From Microbulbifer agarilyticus S89 (GTDB lineage: Bacteria > Pseudomonadota > Gammaproteobacteria > Pseudomonadales > Cellvibrionaceae), in assembly GCF_000220505.1 (NCBI RefSeq), contig NZ_AFPJ01000020.1, positions 29,177 to 93,176 on the forward strand: a stretch of DNA of 64,000 bases, in the 5' to 3' direction. Position numbers and translations under genes: made by a program. The stretch's first letter is position 1; each line of letters begins with the position of its first letter. Under the pieces are notes generated by a model. That model did no database searches. It was given only the letters and a program-made list of their open reading frames with translations, and was not told the origin of the DNA. Shown piece after piece: positions 56,732-64,000 of this stretch.

Positions 56732-57517
56732 TTGAATCGTTGCGCCCGCATTATTCGCTCTATTGCGTCTACTTCTCTCCGCTTACCTTTATTTACTACG
56801 ATTCTCGCCTCCTTCCTGTTCGGCAGCCTGACGAGTGCTGCTGAGACAAGCGCAGAACCTGCAGCGCCCCGCGTTTTGCTTCCCTTCACTGCCACCTACG
56901 AAGCCAAGTTCAGCGGCTTCGCCGTAAAGGCGGAGCGTACCCTCAGCGGCAGCCCGCAAAGCTGGCGCCTGGATTTTTCCGCCCACTCCATGTTTGCGAA
57001 AATCGAAGAGTACTCCCGCTTTGCACAACAAGGGCTGCGCCTGATCCCACAGCACTACGATTATCAAAAATCCGGTCTCGGGCGCGACCGACACACTGCG
57101 CTCAGCTTCGAGGATGACGGCAAGCGTGTCGTAAATATTTACAACAAGTCGCGCAGCATTGAAAAAGCACCGGCAGATGTTCAGGACAAGATAAGTTATC
57201 AGATGCAATTAGCCATTGACGTGGCCAACGGCAAGCAGCCATTAAAATATCTGGTGGCCGATGGAAAGAGAATTCGCGAATACGAATTTGAAGTGGCGGG
57301 CAAGGAAACTGTCACAACACCGATGGGCGCAATTGAAACAATAAAGGTACAGCGCGTTCGCGGCGAAGGTGCACAGCGCGTCACAAACATATGGTTCGCG
57401 CCAGAGTGGAACTATGCACTAGTAAAACTGATGCAGCGCGAAGAAAATGGCAAAAGCTACCAGATCACCCTGACAAAATTACTCATTGATGGAAAAGAAA
57501 TTTCCAACAAAAAGTAA
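56732..57517 (+). CDS. DUF3108 periplasmic protein
   Basis: The 261-residue protein has a signal peptide and a beta-rich mature domain of the DUF3108 family. FTATYEAKFSGFAVKAERTL at the start and TIKVQRVRGEGAQRVTNIWFAPEWNYALVKL near the end are typical. The function is not established; such proteins are often found near purMN. The start is TTG 56732, with GGAGG seven bases upstream, a strong site for a weak codon. The ribosome site lies in the hairpin described above. Confidence 0.85.
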   Translation: MNRCARIIRSIASTSLRLPLFTTILASFLFGSLTSAAETSAEPAAPRVLLPFTATYEAKFSGFAVKAERTLSGSPQSWRLDFSAHSMFAKIEEYSRFAQQGLRLIPQHYDYQKSGLGRDRHTALSFEDDGKRVVNIYNKSRSIEKAPADVQDKISYQMQLAIDVANGKQPLKYLVADGKRIREYEFEVAGKETVTTPMGAIETIKVQRVRGEGAQRVTNIWFAPEWNYALVKLMQREENGKSYQITLTKLLIDGKEISNKK

Positions 57518-57604
57518 TTTTCAAAACTTTCCCACACTCTCCAAAAAAATTACGTCAAAGCGTAGATTTTTCCGCAATTCGTCTCTATAAAGACGCCGCA
57601 TTTG

Positions 57605-57646
57605 TCTAGTAGGTAAATTTGACACTGCTAGACTCCATCTACTAGG
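57605..57646 (+). promoter_or_regulatory. Inverted repeats flanking a TTGACA element upstream of fadL-type gene
   Basis: CTAGTAG (57606-57612) and CTACTAG (57639-57645) form a 7-base inverted repeat around TTGACA (57619-57624). The right arm covers where a -10 element would lie (TACTAG or TAGGAA). This looks like a promoter with an operator over it. No specific regulator is inferred. Confidence 0.4.
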
Positions 57647-57752
57647 AACATGTTTGCTGCATGCAAACTTTTTCCGGAATAGATTCTCAGCCAAGTTTCG
57701 GAGTGGGCTTCCACACCAATTGGCATTCATTTCAGTAATTGAGTGGGACCTC

Positions 57753-59219
57753 ATGAACACTAAAACTCTGCGTAAAGCCGCATTAGCCGCAGCGATCTGT
57801 TCCGTAACCGCCGGTACTTATTCGGGCGGTGCGTTTGCCGCTGGTTTCGCCCTCCAGGAATCCAGCACCTCCGGTTTGGGCCGCGCGTTTGCCGCGGAAA
57901 ATGCCATTGGTGATAACGCCGCCATCCTGGCTCGCAACCCGGCAGGTTCTGCGCTGTTCAATGAAATGGCTTTCTCCGTAGGCGTGACCTACGTAAACCC
58001 TGAAATCGACGCCGCCGGCAACACCGACTACTACCTGCTTACCCAGCAAGGCCCTGTGCTGGCAGCGTCTGTTTTCGACAAGGCAGACGACTACGCCAGC
58101 TCCGCGTTCGTGCCTAACGCCTATCTGGCGATTCCGCTGGACGATTGCTGGTCTTTCGGCATTGCCATGAATACCGACTACGGCCTGGAAACCGACTTCG
58201 CCTCCAGCTGGCCGGTGACTCACATCTCCGACAAGACCGAGCTGTTGTCCGTAACCATCGCACCGTCCGTGGCATTCGACTTCAATGACCAGTTCAGTAT
58301 CGGAGTTTCTGCAAACTTCCTGTACGGCGACGCCACACTGAAGACCAAAGTGCCGAACAACTTTGTGCTCGAAGATGCAGCCGAGCAGCTGCTGGGCTTC
58401 CCGGTTTCCAACGCCAAAATCCTCGACGCCGATGGCGATGATTGGTACGTGGGCTGGAGCATTGGTGGTTTGTGGCGCAGTGCAGACGGCCACACCCATG
58501 TAGGTGTTTCCTACCAGTCCGAACTGCGCCCTGAAATTGACGCGGACGTAAACTCCGATCTGCTGCCCTCCTTCGTGGATGGACGCCCGTTTGACAACGA
58601 GCGTGCACGACTGACCCTGGACCTCCCTGACACGTTCGAAATCGGTGTTTACCACCGCTTTGACGAGCACTGGGGCATCGCCATGGGCGCTTTGTGGACC
58701 GATTGGGACGATTTCGAGCGTCTGCAAGCGTTTTTCCCGGATCAGCGCGTCAACAACGAATTGGTAGATCGCTACAACCCGCTGCTGATCAAGGAAGAAA
58801 ACTTCCAGAGCGGCTGGCGCTACAGCCTGGGTGCGGAATACTACCCGTGTGAAGAAATCACCTGGCGCGTGGGCTACGCCTACGACAACGGTGCAGCGCG
58901 CGATGGCCTGAACGAAGATGGTCGTATCGAATCTGCTGCTGTGGGCCTGAATGGTGGTCTTGGTCTGCCGGTAACCTGGCGCACCCTGTCCATTCCAGAT
59001 GCCGACCGTCAGTGGGTTACCTTCGGCGGTACCTACAAATTCAGCGACCAGCTGAGCGTCGATGGTGGTCTGGCCTACATCTGGGGTGATGACGAGCCTA
59101 TTCAGGAGTTCCAGGCCCTGCCGTTGACTCCAGACATCGGCCTTGGCACCTACTTTGATGGTGGCACCACCAACCTGGAAGCCTGGCTGGTGGGCGCGTC
59201 CCTGAACTACAGTTTCTAA
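57753..59219 (+). CDS. FadL/OMPP1-type outer-membrane channel
   Basis: The 488-residue barrel protein has a signal peptide (cleavage near AFA-AGFALQE) and the N-terminal FadL block SGLGRAFAAENAIGDNAAILARNPAG, where the NPAG loop and inner hatch domain are family hallmarks. It ends in phenylalanine (LNYSF), as expected for BAM targeting. FadL channels carry long-chain fatty acids or other hydrophobic molecules. ATG 57753 is the first codon of the signal peptide; the upstream open frame has none. A hairpin terminator follows. It is a paralogue of the truncated gene at the left edge. Confidence 0.92.
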   Translation: MNTKTLRKAALAAAICSVTAGTYSGGAFAAGFALQESSTSGLGRAFAAENAIGDNAAILARNPAGSALFNEMAFSVGVTYVNPEIDAAGNTDYYLLTQQGPVLAASVFDKADDYASSAFVPNAYLAIPLDDCWSFGIAMNTDYGLETDFASSWPVTHISDKTELLSVTIAPSVAFDFNDQFSIGVSANFLYGDATLKTKVPNNFVLEDAAEQLLGFPVSNAKILDADGDDWYVGWSIGGLWRSADGHTHVGVSYQSELRPEIDADVNSDLLPSFVDGRPFDNERARLTLDLPDTFEIGVYHRFDEHWGIAMGALWTDWDDFERLQAFFPDQRVNNELVDRYNPLLIKEENFQSGWRYSLGAEYYPCEEITWRVGYAYDNGAARDGLNEDGRIESAAVGLNGGLGLPVTWRTLSIPDADRQWVTFGGTYKFSDQLSVDGGLAYIWGDDEPIQEFQALPLTPDIGLGTYFDGGTTNLEAWLVGASLNYSF

Positions 59220-59243
59220 TCCGACGATTAGCGCTTGATGTTC

Positions 59244-59276
59244 AAAAGGCCGGGTGGCGACACCTGGCCTTTTTTA
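59244..59276 (+). terminator. Intrinsic terminator of the FadL-type gene
   Basis: AAAAGGCCGGGTG/CACCTGGCCTTTTTT hairpin: 13-bp stem with one G-U pair, four-base loop, then a run of T residues, 24 bases past the stop. Confidence 0.9.
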
Positions 59277-59657
59277 TTGGCCGGTAATGCCTGGCGTATC
59301 GGCATGCGCACCAAAACAATCCCGCCCGCGCACTGTTTATGCCCCTCCTTGCACAGCAGCCTGCACCAAATCTTTCCCCACATGCATCCTACTGCACTGA
59401 ATCAGCCGCCGGGGCCAAACCCAACAAAGTCCAGAGTGCACTGAATACCTCGTGTAATGGCGCAGCATTCCTCGCACCCACATAGCGCTGTGTACGGCGT
59501 CGACCACCCGCCGCAGCCGACGGGCATACAGCATAATTTGAGCAGAAAACCCTCTAAAAACAGGGGTTTTACTGCAATATAAATATTTCCTCCCCCCGAC
59601 AATCACCTCCCACATAGCCAACGAATAACTGACCAGGCAAATACGCGGAAGAAAAAG
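59277..59657. other. Intergenic stretch upstream of the nitrate-transporter promoter
   Basis: About 380 bases without a supported gene. It contains a direct repeat TGCACTGAAT (59393-59402 and 59437-59446) upstream of the sigma-54 promoter, where an enhancer protein could bind. It also contains a 59541-59574 hairpin (GCAGAAAACCC / GGGTTTTaCTGC) of unknown role. Confidence 0.5.
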
Positions 59658-59674
59658 TTGGCACGGAGTCTGCA
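59658..59674 (+). promoter_or_regulatory. Sigma-54 (RpoN) promoter of the nitrate-transporter operon
   Basis: TTGGCACGGAGTCTGCA matches the sigma-54 consensus TGGCACG-N4-TTGCA with one mismatch. GG (59660-59661) and GC (59672-59673) are separated by exactly ten bases. The expected start of transcription is near 59685, giving a leader of about 265 bases before the SBP gene. Confidence 0.8.
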
Positions 59675-59745
59675 ATGGTCAAGGTGAGCGCGTAACAACC
59701 ACGCGCACCAGAAATGACCGCACGCATATCCAGCTGCCGGTCAAC

Positions 59746-59816
59746 GAGCTACCGATAGCTCACGAAAAATTAGTCAGGCAACGCACCCCGGTGCATGCCT
59801 TCGAGCAGAGGCGCTC
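59746..59816 (+). promoter_or_regulatory. Two hexaloop hairpins, candidate ANTAR antitermination site
   Basis: P1: stem GAGCT/AGCTC (59746-59750, 59757-59761) with loop ACCGAT. P2: stem GAGC/GCTC (59803-59806, 59813-59816) with loop AGAGGC. Both loops have A at position 1 and G at position 4, the hallmark of RNA bound by ANTAR proteins such as NasR and EutV. P2 shares bases 59812-59816 with the 5' arm of the following terminator, so the two cannot form together. The 41-base spacer is longer than in the best-known examples and P2's stem is short. Confidence 0.55.
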
Positions 59817-59862
59817 ACCGACCCCGTCCACAGTAACGGGTAGTCGGTGAGCGTTTTTTTTT
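59812..59862 (+). terminator. Leader terminator (attenuator) before the nitrate ABC operon
   Basis: An 11-bp stem CGCTCACCGAC/GTCGGTGAGCG (59812-59822, 59843-59853) with an inner CCCGT/ACGGG helix is followed by nine T residues (59854-59862). It lies between the sigma-54 promoter and the SBP gene, with no gene to end upstream. It is therefore a regulated attenuator or the end of a short leader RNA. Confidence 0.9.
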
Positions 59863-59949
59863 GGCCTGAATTGCAGTCACCAGATTCACCGGCCGCTCAA
59901 CACAGAGTTTTACAACTACATCGCTGACAAAACTTGGAGCAAACTCACC

Positions 59950-61326
59950 ATGACCTGGAACAAGCCACTCAAAACTCTTGCAGCGTCTCTAGCGCTGGCA
60001 GTGAGCTTCAGCATTGTGCCCGCTACCGCCGAGGAGCTGGGCTACCCGGAAAAAGAAGAATTGACGTTTGGCTTTATCAAACTGACTGATATGGCCCCCA
60101 TCGCTATTGCTTACGAAAAGGGCTACTTCGAAGATGAAGGCCTGTATGTGACCATCGAAGCGCAGGCCAACTGGAAAGTATTGCTGGACGGCGTAATCGA
60201 TGGACGCCTGGACGGCGCCCACATGCTCGCGGGCCAGCCCATCGCCGCCACCATGGGCTTCGGCACCAAAGCCGAAATCATCACGCCCTTCTCTATGGAT
60301 CTGAACGGTAATGGCATCACCGTTTCCAATACCATCTGGGAAGAGATGAAGCCAAACATCCCCAAGCGGGCGGATGGCAAACCGGTACACCCGATCAAGG
60401 CTGACGCGCTGAAGCCGGTTGTTGAAAAATACAAAGAAGAAGGCAAGCCCTTCAACATGGGTATGGTATTCCCGGTATCCACGCACAACTATGAACTGCG
60501 CTACTGGCTCGCCGCTGGTGGTATCCACCCGGGCTACTACGCACCGCACAAAGGCGATATCTCCGGTCAGATTGATGCGGACGCCCTGCTTTCGGTGACC
60601 CCGCCACCGCAGATGCCTGCCACTCTGGAAGCCGGCACTATCTATGGCTACTGCGTAGGTGAGCCCTGGAACCAGCAGGCAGTATTTAAAGGCATTGGTG
60701 TACCGGTAGTAACCGACTACGAAATCTGGAAGGACAATCCGGAAAAGGTTTTCGGCATCACCAAAGAGTTCGCGGAAAAATACCCCAACACCACCGTGCG
60801 TGTTACCCGCGCCCTGATTCGCGCCGCCATGTGGCTGGACGAGAACAATAATGCAAACCGTCCGGAAGCGGTGAAGATTCTCTCCCAGTCTAACTATGTG
60901 GGCGCTGACTACGACGTAATTGCCAACAGCATGACCGGTACTTTTGAGTACGAGAAAGGTGACAAGCGCGAAGTACCGGACTTCAATGTATTCTTCCGCT
61001 ACAACGCGACCTACCCCTACTACTCCGACGCTATCTGGTACCTGACGCAGATGCGTCGCTGGGGCCAGATCTCCGAAGACAAGCCTGATGAGTGGTACAA
61101 GGAACTGGCAGCCAAGGTTTACCGCCCAGACATTTACCAGGCAGCCGCCAAGTCTCTGATTGACGAAAAACTGGCTACTGCCGAGCAGTTCCCCGACTTC
61201 GAAACCGAAGATGGCTTCCGCAATCCGCAGACCCACTTTATTGACGGCATCGTCTACAACGGTAAAGAACCCAATGCCTACATCGAAAAGTTCGATATTG
61301 GCCTGAAGTCCGGACAAAAACTGTAA
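59950..61326 (+). CDS. nrtA: Nitrate ABC transporter substrate-binding protein (NrtA/CmpA family)
   Basis: The 458-residue protein has a signal peptide (cleavage near [10 protein letters not shown]) and the NrtA-type blocks: [63 protein letters not shown] and the binding-site segment [13 protein letters not shown]. NrtA binds nitrate or nitrite. Close relatives bind bicarbonate (CmpA) or cyanate, so nitrate is the best but not certain call. It has no lipobox; binding to the membrane would be through the permease. It is the first gene of the operon downstream of the leader. The ATG has GGAG about ten bases upstream. Confidence 0.9.
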   Translation: MTWNKPLKTLAASLALAVSFSIVPATAEELGYPEKEELTFGFIKLTDMAPIAIAYEKGYFEDEGLYVTIEAQANWKVLLDGVIDGRLDGAHMLAGQPIAATMGFGTKAEIITPFSMDLNGNGITVSNTIWEEMKPNIPKRADGKPVHPIKADALKPVVEKYKEEGKPFNMGMVFPVSTHNYELRYWLAAGGIHPGYYAPHKGDISGQIDADALLSVTPPPQMPATLEAGTIYGYCVGEPWNQQAVFKGIGVPVVTDYEIWKDNPEKVFGITKEFAEKYPNTTVRVTRALIRAAMWLDENNNANRPEAVKILSQSNYVGADYDVIANSMTGTFEYEKGDKREVPDFNVFFRYNATYPYYSDAIWYLTQMRRWGQISEDKPDEWYKELAAKVYRPDIYQAAAKSLIDEKLATAEQFPDFETEDGFRNPQTHFIDGIVYNGKEPNAYIEKFDIGLKSGQKL

Positions 61327-61447
61327 TAAAGCCTCGAAAAGCACTGGTCTGCAGTCCAGGCCAGTGCGCTCCACAAAACAATAAATTTTTCAGGCTTTTG
61401 TCTCACGCTCAACCCTAACGCTCAACTCGTGTGCTGAGGTAACAGGA

Positions 61448-62437
61448 ATGAACACCACTACGGTAATCGCCACAAAATTTAGCAGCCTAAAGCTGCCGCA
61501 CCTGGACGCAACTCTGTTCAGCAATGCCATGCGACTGGTGGCACTGCCAGTCGCGGGCATACTCGCCTTCCTGCTGCTGTGGTCCGTCACCGCGCAAAAT
61601 ATTGATACATCGTTGGGTAAGTTCCCCGGTCCCGCCGCAGTCATGGAGCAATTCAACGCCCTGTACGATGAGCACCAGCGCTCCCGTGAAAAAGAGCGAG
61701 CCTTCTATGAACGCCAGGAAAAACGCAATGCGGAACGTGTAGCCAAAGATCCCAACTATCAGCCCAAGATCCGTGCCTACACCGGTAAAGAAACCTTTTT
61801 GGACCAGATTATTACCAGCTTGATAACCGTCATGAGCGGCTTCCTGCTGGCAGTGGCCATTGCCATTCCCCTGGGCATCGCCATTGGCTTGAGCCAGGCA
61901 CTGAACAACGCGATCAACCCGATCATTCAGATCTTCAAACCGGTATCGCCGCTGGCCTGGCTGCCGCTGGTGACCATGGTGGTCTCCGCACTCTATACAT
62001 CGCCGGACCCGCTCGTCGCCAAATCATTTCTGAATTCACTAATCACTGTAACCCTGTGCTGCCTGTGGCCAATGGTTATCAACACAGCGGTAGGTGTTGC
62101 CGGCATTGATAAAGATCTGGTGAACGTGAGCAAGGTATTGCGACTGCCAGCGCTGCGCCACGTACAAAAAATTGTTCTACCGGCCTCGGTACCCATGATT
62201 TTTACCGGCATGCGCCTCTCCCTCGGAGTGGCCTGGATGGTACTGATTGCGGCGGAAATGCTGGCGCAGAACCCGGGCCTTGGAAAGTTTGTCTGGGACG
62301 AGTTCCAAAATGGTAGCTCCGACTCCCTGGCTCGCATCATGGCCGCAGTGCTGGTCATTGGCTTGATTGGCTTCCTGCTCGACCGCGGCATGCTGGCACT
62401 GCAAAAACTAGTCTCCTGGGACAAAGCAGCAAACTGA
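61448..62437 (+). CDS. nrtB: Nitrate ABC transporter permease
   Basis: The 329-residue inner-membrane permease has an N-terminal helix (about 30-48), a charged region of about 45 residues (about 72-116), and then the conserved BPD_transp_1 core of about five helices. The EAA-type loop is near the LRLPALRHVQKIVLPASVPMIFTGMRLSLG segment (given here as position about 227-256). The charged, coiled-coil-like region between helix 1 and the core is larger than in most NrtB proteins. CAGGA lies just upstream of the start. It forms the channel with nrtA and the ATPase gene. Confidence 0.92.
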   Translation: MNTTTVIATKFSSLKLPHLDATLFSNAMRLVALPVAGILAFLLLWSVTAQNIDTSLGKFPGPAAVMEQFNALYDEHQRSREKERAFYERQEKRNAERVAKDPNYQPKIRAYTGKETFLDQIITSLITVMSGFLLAVAIAIPLGIAIGLSQALNNAINPIIQIFKPVSPLAWLPLVTMVVSALYTSPDPLVAKSFLNSLITVTLCCLWPMVINTAVGVAGIDKDLVNVSKVLRLPALRHVQKIVLPASVPMIFTGMRLSLGVAWMVLIAAEMLAQNPGLGKFVWDEFQNGSSDSLARIMAAVLVIGLIGFLLDRGMLALQKLVSWDKAAN

Positions 62438-62476
62438 CCCGGCAGCAGACGAAACAATTTTTTAGGAGACGAGACA

Positions 62477-63355
62477 ATGAGCGTACTTCTCGATATCAGT
62501 CACATCGATATGGAATTCCCGACCCCGAAAGGCCCGTTTACCGCCTTGCGCGACGTGGACCTGAAAATTTCCCAGGGCGAATTCGTGTCCCTGATCGGTC
62601 ACTCCGGTTGCGGTAAATCCACCGTATTGAATGTTGTGGCGGGCCTTTATCAGGCAACTCGCGGCGGTGTCATCCTGAGCGGTAAAGAAGTGACCGAGCC
62701 GGGCCCAGAGCGGGCGGTTGTATTCCAGAACCATTCGCTGTTGCCCTGGCTTACCGCCTACGAAAATGTCGAGCTTGCAGTAAAGCAGGTGTTCGGCAAA
62801 AACAAATCCAAGGCAGAGATGCGCGAATGGATCGAACATAACCTCGATCTCGTGCACATGAGCCACGCCATGCATAAAAGACCAGACGAAATTTCCGGTG
62901 GCATGAAGCAGCGTGTAGGCATCGCCCGGGCTCTGGCCATGCAGCCCCAAGTTTTGCTGATGGACGAGCCATTTGGTGCTCTGGACGCACTGACCCGTGC
63001 CCACATGCAGGACTCACTGATGGAAATCCAGGCGGAGCTCAACAATACCGTGATCATGATTACCCATGATGTGGATGAGGCGGTACTGCTGTCCGATCGC
63101 ATCGTGATGATGACCAACGGCCCGGCCGCCACCATCGGTGAAATCCTCGAGGTAGACCTCGAGCGTCCGCGCCATCGTTTGGAACTGGCAGATGACCCAC
63201 GCTACAACCAATACCGGGCCAAGGTACTGAAGTTCTTGCACGAGCGACACAGCAAACCGGATGTGCCGACCAAAAAATCTACACCGGCCAAATCAGATGC
63301 TGTACCAGCGCACGCGGGCGCGGATATCAAAGAGACCGTCGATAACGCGGCCTGA
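62477..63355 (+). CDS. nrtD: Nitrate ABC transporter ATP-binding protein
   Basis: The 292-residue ATPase has Walker A GHSGCGKST (41-49), signature ISGGMKQRVGIARAL (139-153), Walker B LLMDEP (160-165) and the D-loop GALDALTR. A His switch (MITHDVDEAV) follows. The type is single-domain, like NrtD, rather than the NrtC fusion with a regulatory SBP-like domain. Its C-terminal tail (about 265-292) is Lys/Ala/Asp-rich and of unknown role. AGGAG lies about ten bases before the ATG. It is the third gene of the operon. Confidence 0.93.
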   Translation: MSVLLDISHIDMEFPTPKGPFTALRDVDLKISQGEFVSLIGHSGCGKSTVLNVVAGLYQATRGGVILSGKEVTEPGPERAVVFQNHSLLPWLTAYENVELAVKQVFGKNKSKAEMREWIEHNLDLVHMSHAMHKRPDEISGGMKQRVGIARALAMQPQVLLMDEPFGALDALTRAHMQDSLMEIQAELNNTVIMITHDVDEAVLLSDRIVMMTNGPAATIGEILEVDLERPRHRLELADDPRYNQYRAKVLKFLHERHSKPDVPTKKSTPAKSDAVPAHAGADIKETVDNAA

Positions 63356-63497
63356 ATCCGCCCGGCGACCATACAGAAGTTTCGCTTTCCCGCTCACACT
63401 TTTGTAGTGCGTGGGCGTGAGCCCAAAAGTTAACACGCGGTAACGTTTCCTCAGGGCAATAACCAAACACTTTTACCCTCCTTGACAGGAACACAAT

Positions 63498-64000
63498 ATG
63501 AAAAACCAAAAAACCTCCATGCAACCGCTTCTGACTAAAAACGTGCTGGCCCTGACCATGGGCGCCCTGATCGCCGTACCGGCCTTCTCCCAGGAGATGA
63601 CCGAAGAGCAGGCACCGCAAGTGGCGAGCTTTGCCGATGCGCTGGCACAAGCCGACGTGACCCTGGGCCTGCGTGCACGTACCGAAATGGTTGACGTCAA
63701 CGGCGTCGATTATGACCTTACCAGCCTGCAAACCCGACTGACCTTCTCCTCCGCCTCGTATGAAGGCTTCAGCACGCTGATTGAAATGGATGATGTAGCG
63801 CACATCACCGATTTCGAAGGTGGCGTTGCTGACCCGGAAGGTACCGAGGTGAATCAGGCCTATCTCGCATATACCACGGGCGCCACCACAGCGAAGTTTG
63901 GTCGCCAGCGCATCTTGCTGGACAACCAGCGTTTTGTTGGTGGCGTAGGCTTCCGTCAGAACGAGCAGACTTACGACGCCTTCAGTGTTACCAACACCAG
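63498..64000 (+). CDS. Alginate-export-like porin, 3' truncated
   Basis: Only the first 167 or so residues are in the window. A signal peptide (core LALTMGALIAVPAFS) is followed by an outer-membrane beta-barrel pattern: DVTLGLRARTEMV, LQTRLTFSS, and the turn KFGRQRILLDNQRFVGGVGFRQN typical of the alginate-export/porin group. AGGA lies seven bases before ATG 63498. A hairpin (GCTCAC/GTGAGC, 63392-63422) sits in the 142-base gap after the ATPase gene. Its location suggests it admits nitrate or another small anion through the outer membrane for the ABC system, an inference. Confidence 0.7.
   Translation, partial: MKNQKTSMQPLLTKNVLALTMGALIAVPAFSQEMTEEQAPQVASFADALAQADVTLGLRARTEMVDVNGVDYDLTSLQTRLTFSSASYEGFSTLIEMDDVAHITDFEGGVADPEGTEVNQAYLAYTTGATTAKFGRQRILLDNQRFVGGVGFRQNEQTYDAFSVTNT

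Noticed and set aside
59989-61374. 461-codon minus-strand open frame opposite nrtA
   Set aside because: Shadow frame of the binding-protein gene; no ribosome site or domain.

Overview
The window looks like chromosomal DNA of a marine, Gram-negative gammaproteobacterium, most likely of the Cellvibrionales type (Microbulbifer or a relative). This is inferred from GC-rich codon use, many Sec and lipoprotein signal peptides, FadL-type outer-membrane proteins, several sulfatases, and the purM-purN / DUF2066-hda neighbourhood also known from pseudomonads. I saw no rRNA, tRNA, CRISPR array, transposase or phage gene.

Layout. 0-7 kb: a left-truncated FadL-type channel, a two-HKD phospholipase D/cardiolipin synthase-like protein, a Baeyer-Villiger-type flavin monooxygenase and a lipoprotein with eight CxxCH haem motifs plus a TPR region. 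7-15.3 kb: an export-oriented cluster with a secreted HAD phosphatase, three paralogous formylglycine-type sulfatases (CTAGR) and a DUF3604 lipoprotein. These form two convergent transcription units sharing a bidirectional terminator. 15.4-33.7 kb: mostly housekeeping and envelope genes (CDF metal transporter, TfoX-like protein, NTF2-like secreted protein, purL, mltF, a small lipoprotein, PepSY protein, dld, DUF6702, M1 aminopeptidase, a second PepSY-like protein, nhaA, TlyA-type methyltransferase, pterin dehydratase). 33.8-39.7 kb: DUF885 lipoprotein, SnoaL-like protein, chrA, amidohydrolase, azoreductase and a conserved hypothetical. 39.7-42.6 kb: visibly AT-richer DNA with DoxX, CPBP protease, NYN nuclease and SpoU/TrmH methyltransferase genes. 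42.6-53 kb: mscS, class I fumarase, coiled-coil membrane protein, sodB, a second DUF885 lipoprotein, and a translationally coupled pair of RoxA-like dihaem cytochrome and catalase-fold protein. 53-59.3 kb: hda and DUF2066 divergent from purM-purN, then DUF3108 and a complete FadL-type gene. 59.3-64 kb: a nitrate/nitrite/cyanate-type ABC transporter (SBP, permease, ATPase) followed by a porin that runs off the right edge.

The most informative regulatory region lies in front of the ABC transporter. It has a near-consensus sigma-54 promoter (GG-N10-GC), then a leader of about 265 nt with two hexaloop hairpins having A at loop position 1 and G at position 4, then a strong intrinsic terminator. 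The second hairpin overlaps the 5' arm of that terminator. This is the expected layout of ANTAR-protein (NasR/NasT/EutV) antitermination, so the operon is probably under both nitrogen (NtrC/RpoN) and nitrate control. No ANTAR gene is in the window.

The best candidates for undescribed biology are the three-sulfatase/DUF3604/HAD cluster, whose substrate is unknown; the RoxA-like dihaem protein coupled to a catalase-fold protein; and the AT-rich CPBP-NYN-TrmH trio. All family assignments come from reading motifs by eye. No database search was run.
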